Assembly (NCBI GenBank): GCA_030451965.1
Contig: JAKDNE010000233.1
Coordinates: 1-5,338 of the forward strand
Direction of reading: 5' to 3'
From: Brachybacterium sp.
Lineage (GTDB): Bacteria > Actinomycetota > Actinomycetes > Actinomycetales > Dermabacteraceae
Length of the DNA stretch: 5,338 nucleotides
Under the pieces are notes generated by a model, which was given only the letters and a program-made list of their open reading frames with translations, ran no database searches and was not told the DNA's origin. Below, piece after piece: positions 5,010-5,338 of the stretch; position 1 is the first letter of the stretch, and each line of letters starts with the position of its first letter. Position numbers and translations under genes: made by a program.

Positions 5010-5338
5010 ATGGCAGTGACCCTCAAAGTGGTGGCACAGCGCGCCAGAGTCTCCGTCCCGACGGCCTCCCGCGTGCTCTCAGGGAGCGCGTACCCGGTGG
5101 TCGACGAGCTGAGAGAACGTGTGCTGGCTGCCGCCAAGGAGCTCGATTATGTACCCAACGCCCAGGCGCAGGGCCTGCTCCGAGGCAATACCGGCACCGT
5201 CGGGGTGCTCGTCGGTGACGTGGGTGACCCGTACTTCTCGGAGATCGTCAACGGGATCCACGAGCGGGCCACAGCGCAGAACCTACTGGTCACCATCTGT
5301 CACACCGAGCGTGATCCGGAACGCGAGCTCGGCTACTT
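5010..5338 (+). CDS. LacI-family transcriptional regulator, N-terminal part
   Basis: DNA-binding repressor-type protein; 109 residues are visible before the window edge. The helix-turn-helix occupies about 4-25 (TLKVVAQRARVS, then VPTASRVLSG), with V16-P17 at the positions that confer operator specificity in LacI (Y17-Q18 there). Residues 49-60 form the hinge region (PNAQAQGLLRGN), including L56 at the minor-groove leucine position. The periplasmic-binding-protein-like sensor domain starts at TVGVLVGDVGDPYFSEIVNG (63-82), a classic LacI/GalR opening. The start is ATG at 5010, aligning the HTH exactly as in the family; GTG at 5016 would still be in frame but shortens the N-terminus. There is no visible ribosome site. 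It diverges from the catabolic operon across 119 bases and probably represses it until a pathway sugar or sugar acid binds. The ligand cannot be read from this fragment. Confidence 0.94.
   Translation, partial: MAVTLKVVAQRARVSVPTASRVLSGSAYPVVDELRERVLAAAKELDYVPNAQAQGLLRGNTGTVGVLVGDVGDPYFSEIVNGIHERATAQNLLVTICHTERDPERELGY

Noticed and set aside
1..5338. CRISPR array, tRNA, rRNA, insertion sequence or attachment site
   Set aside because: No direct-repeat array, cloverleaf-like sequence, transposase motif or terminal inverted repeats were seen, and nearly all of the window is occupied by coding sequence.

Overview
The window is GC-rich throughout and has long spurious open frames opposite the real genes. 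It also has strong Shine-Dalgarno sites, GTG starts and a possible leaderless regulator. Together these suggest a high-GC actinobacterium, perhaps of the order Micrococcales. The genus cannot be decided from the sequence; a Dermabacteraceae- or Microbacteriaceae-like source is only a guess.

Layout, left to right. (1) Positions 1-712, minus strand: the N-terminal 237 residues of an acyltransferase-3 (OafA/YrhL-type) membrane protein, cut by the window edge. (2) Positions 713-822: a 110-base gap with an imperfect hairpin and a TATACT element, a possible weak end of the operon and start of the acyltransferase transcript. (3) Positions 823-4890: four tightly overlapping minus-strand genes, read from right to left. 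They encode an atypical extended SDR (NAD-dependent epimerase/dehydratase family), a DapA/NAL-family (dihydrodipicolinate synthase-like) class I lyase/aldolase, an SGNH/GDSL hydrolase and a D-2-hydroxyacid dehydrogenase. Junction overlaps are 1, 13 and 4 nt, so this is one translationally coupled operon. (4) Positions 4891-5009: a 119-base divergent control region with a good promoter for the operon, a perfect 7-bp inverted repeat just downstream of its expected start, and a possible leaderless promoter for the regulator. (5) Positions 5010-5338, plus strand: the N-terminal 109 residues of a LacI-family repressor, cut by the window edge.

Inferred biology: a LacI-controlled operon combining a hydrolase, an NAD(P)-binding SDR, a Schiff-base lyase and a hydroxyacid dehydrogenase looks like a catabolic route for a carbohydrate or sugar-acid-like compound, possibly ester- or acyl-linked. 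One plausible order is ester removal (SGNH), redox or epimerisation (SDR), C-C cleavage or dehydration (DapA-like), then reduction or oxidation of the 2-oxo/2-hydroxy acid product. The substrate is not determined by the sequence, and no transporter or kinase lies inside the window. I do not recognise the set as a characterised pathway. The most distinctive features are the SDR whose YxxxK motif reads YxxxC, the DapA-like enzyme lacking DapA signatures, and the compact divergent regulatory region.
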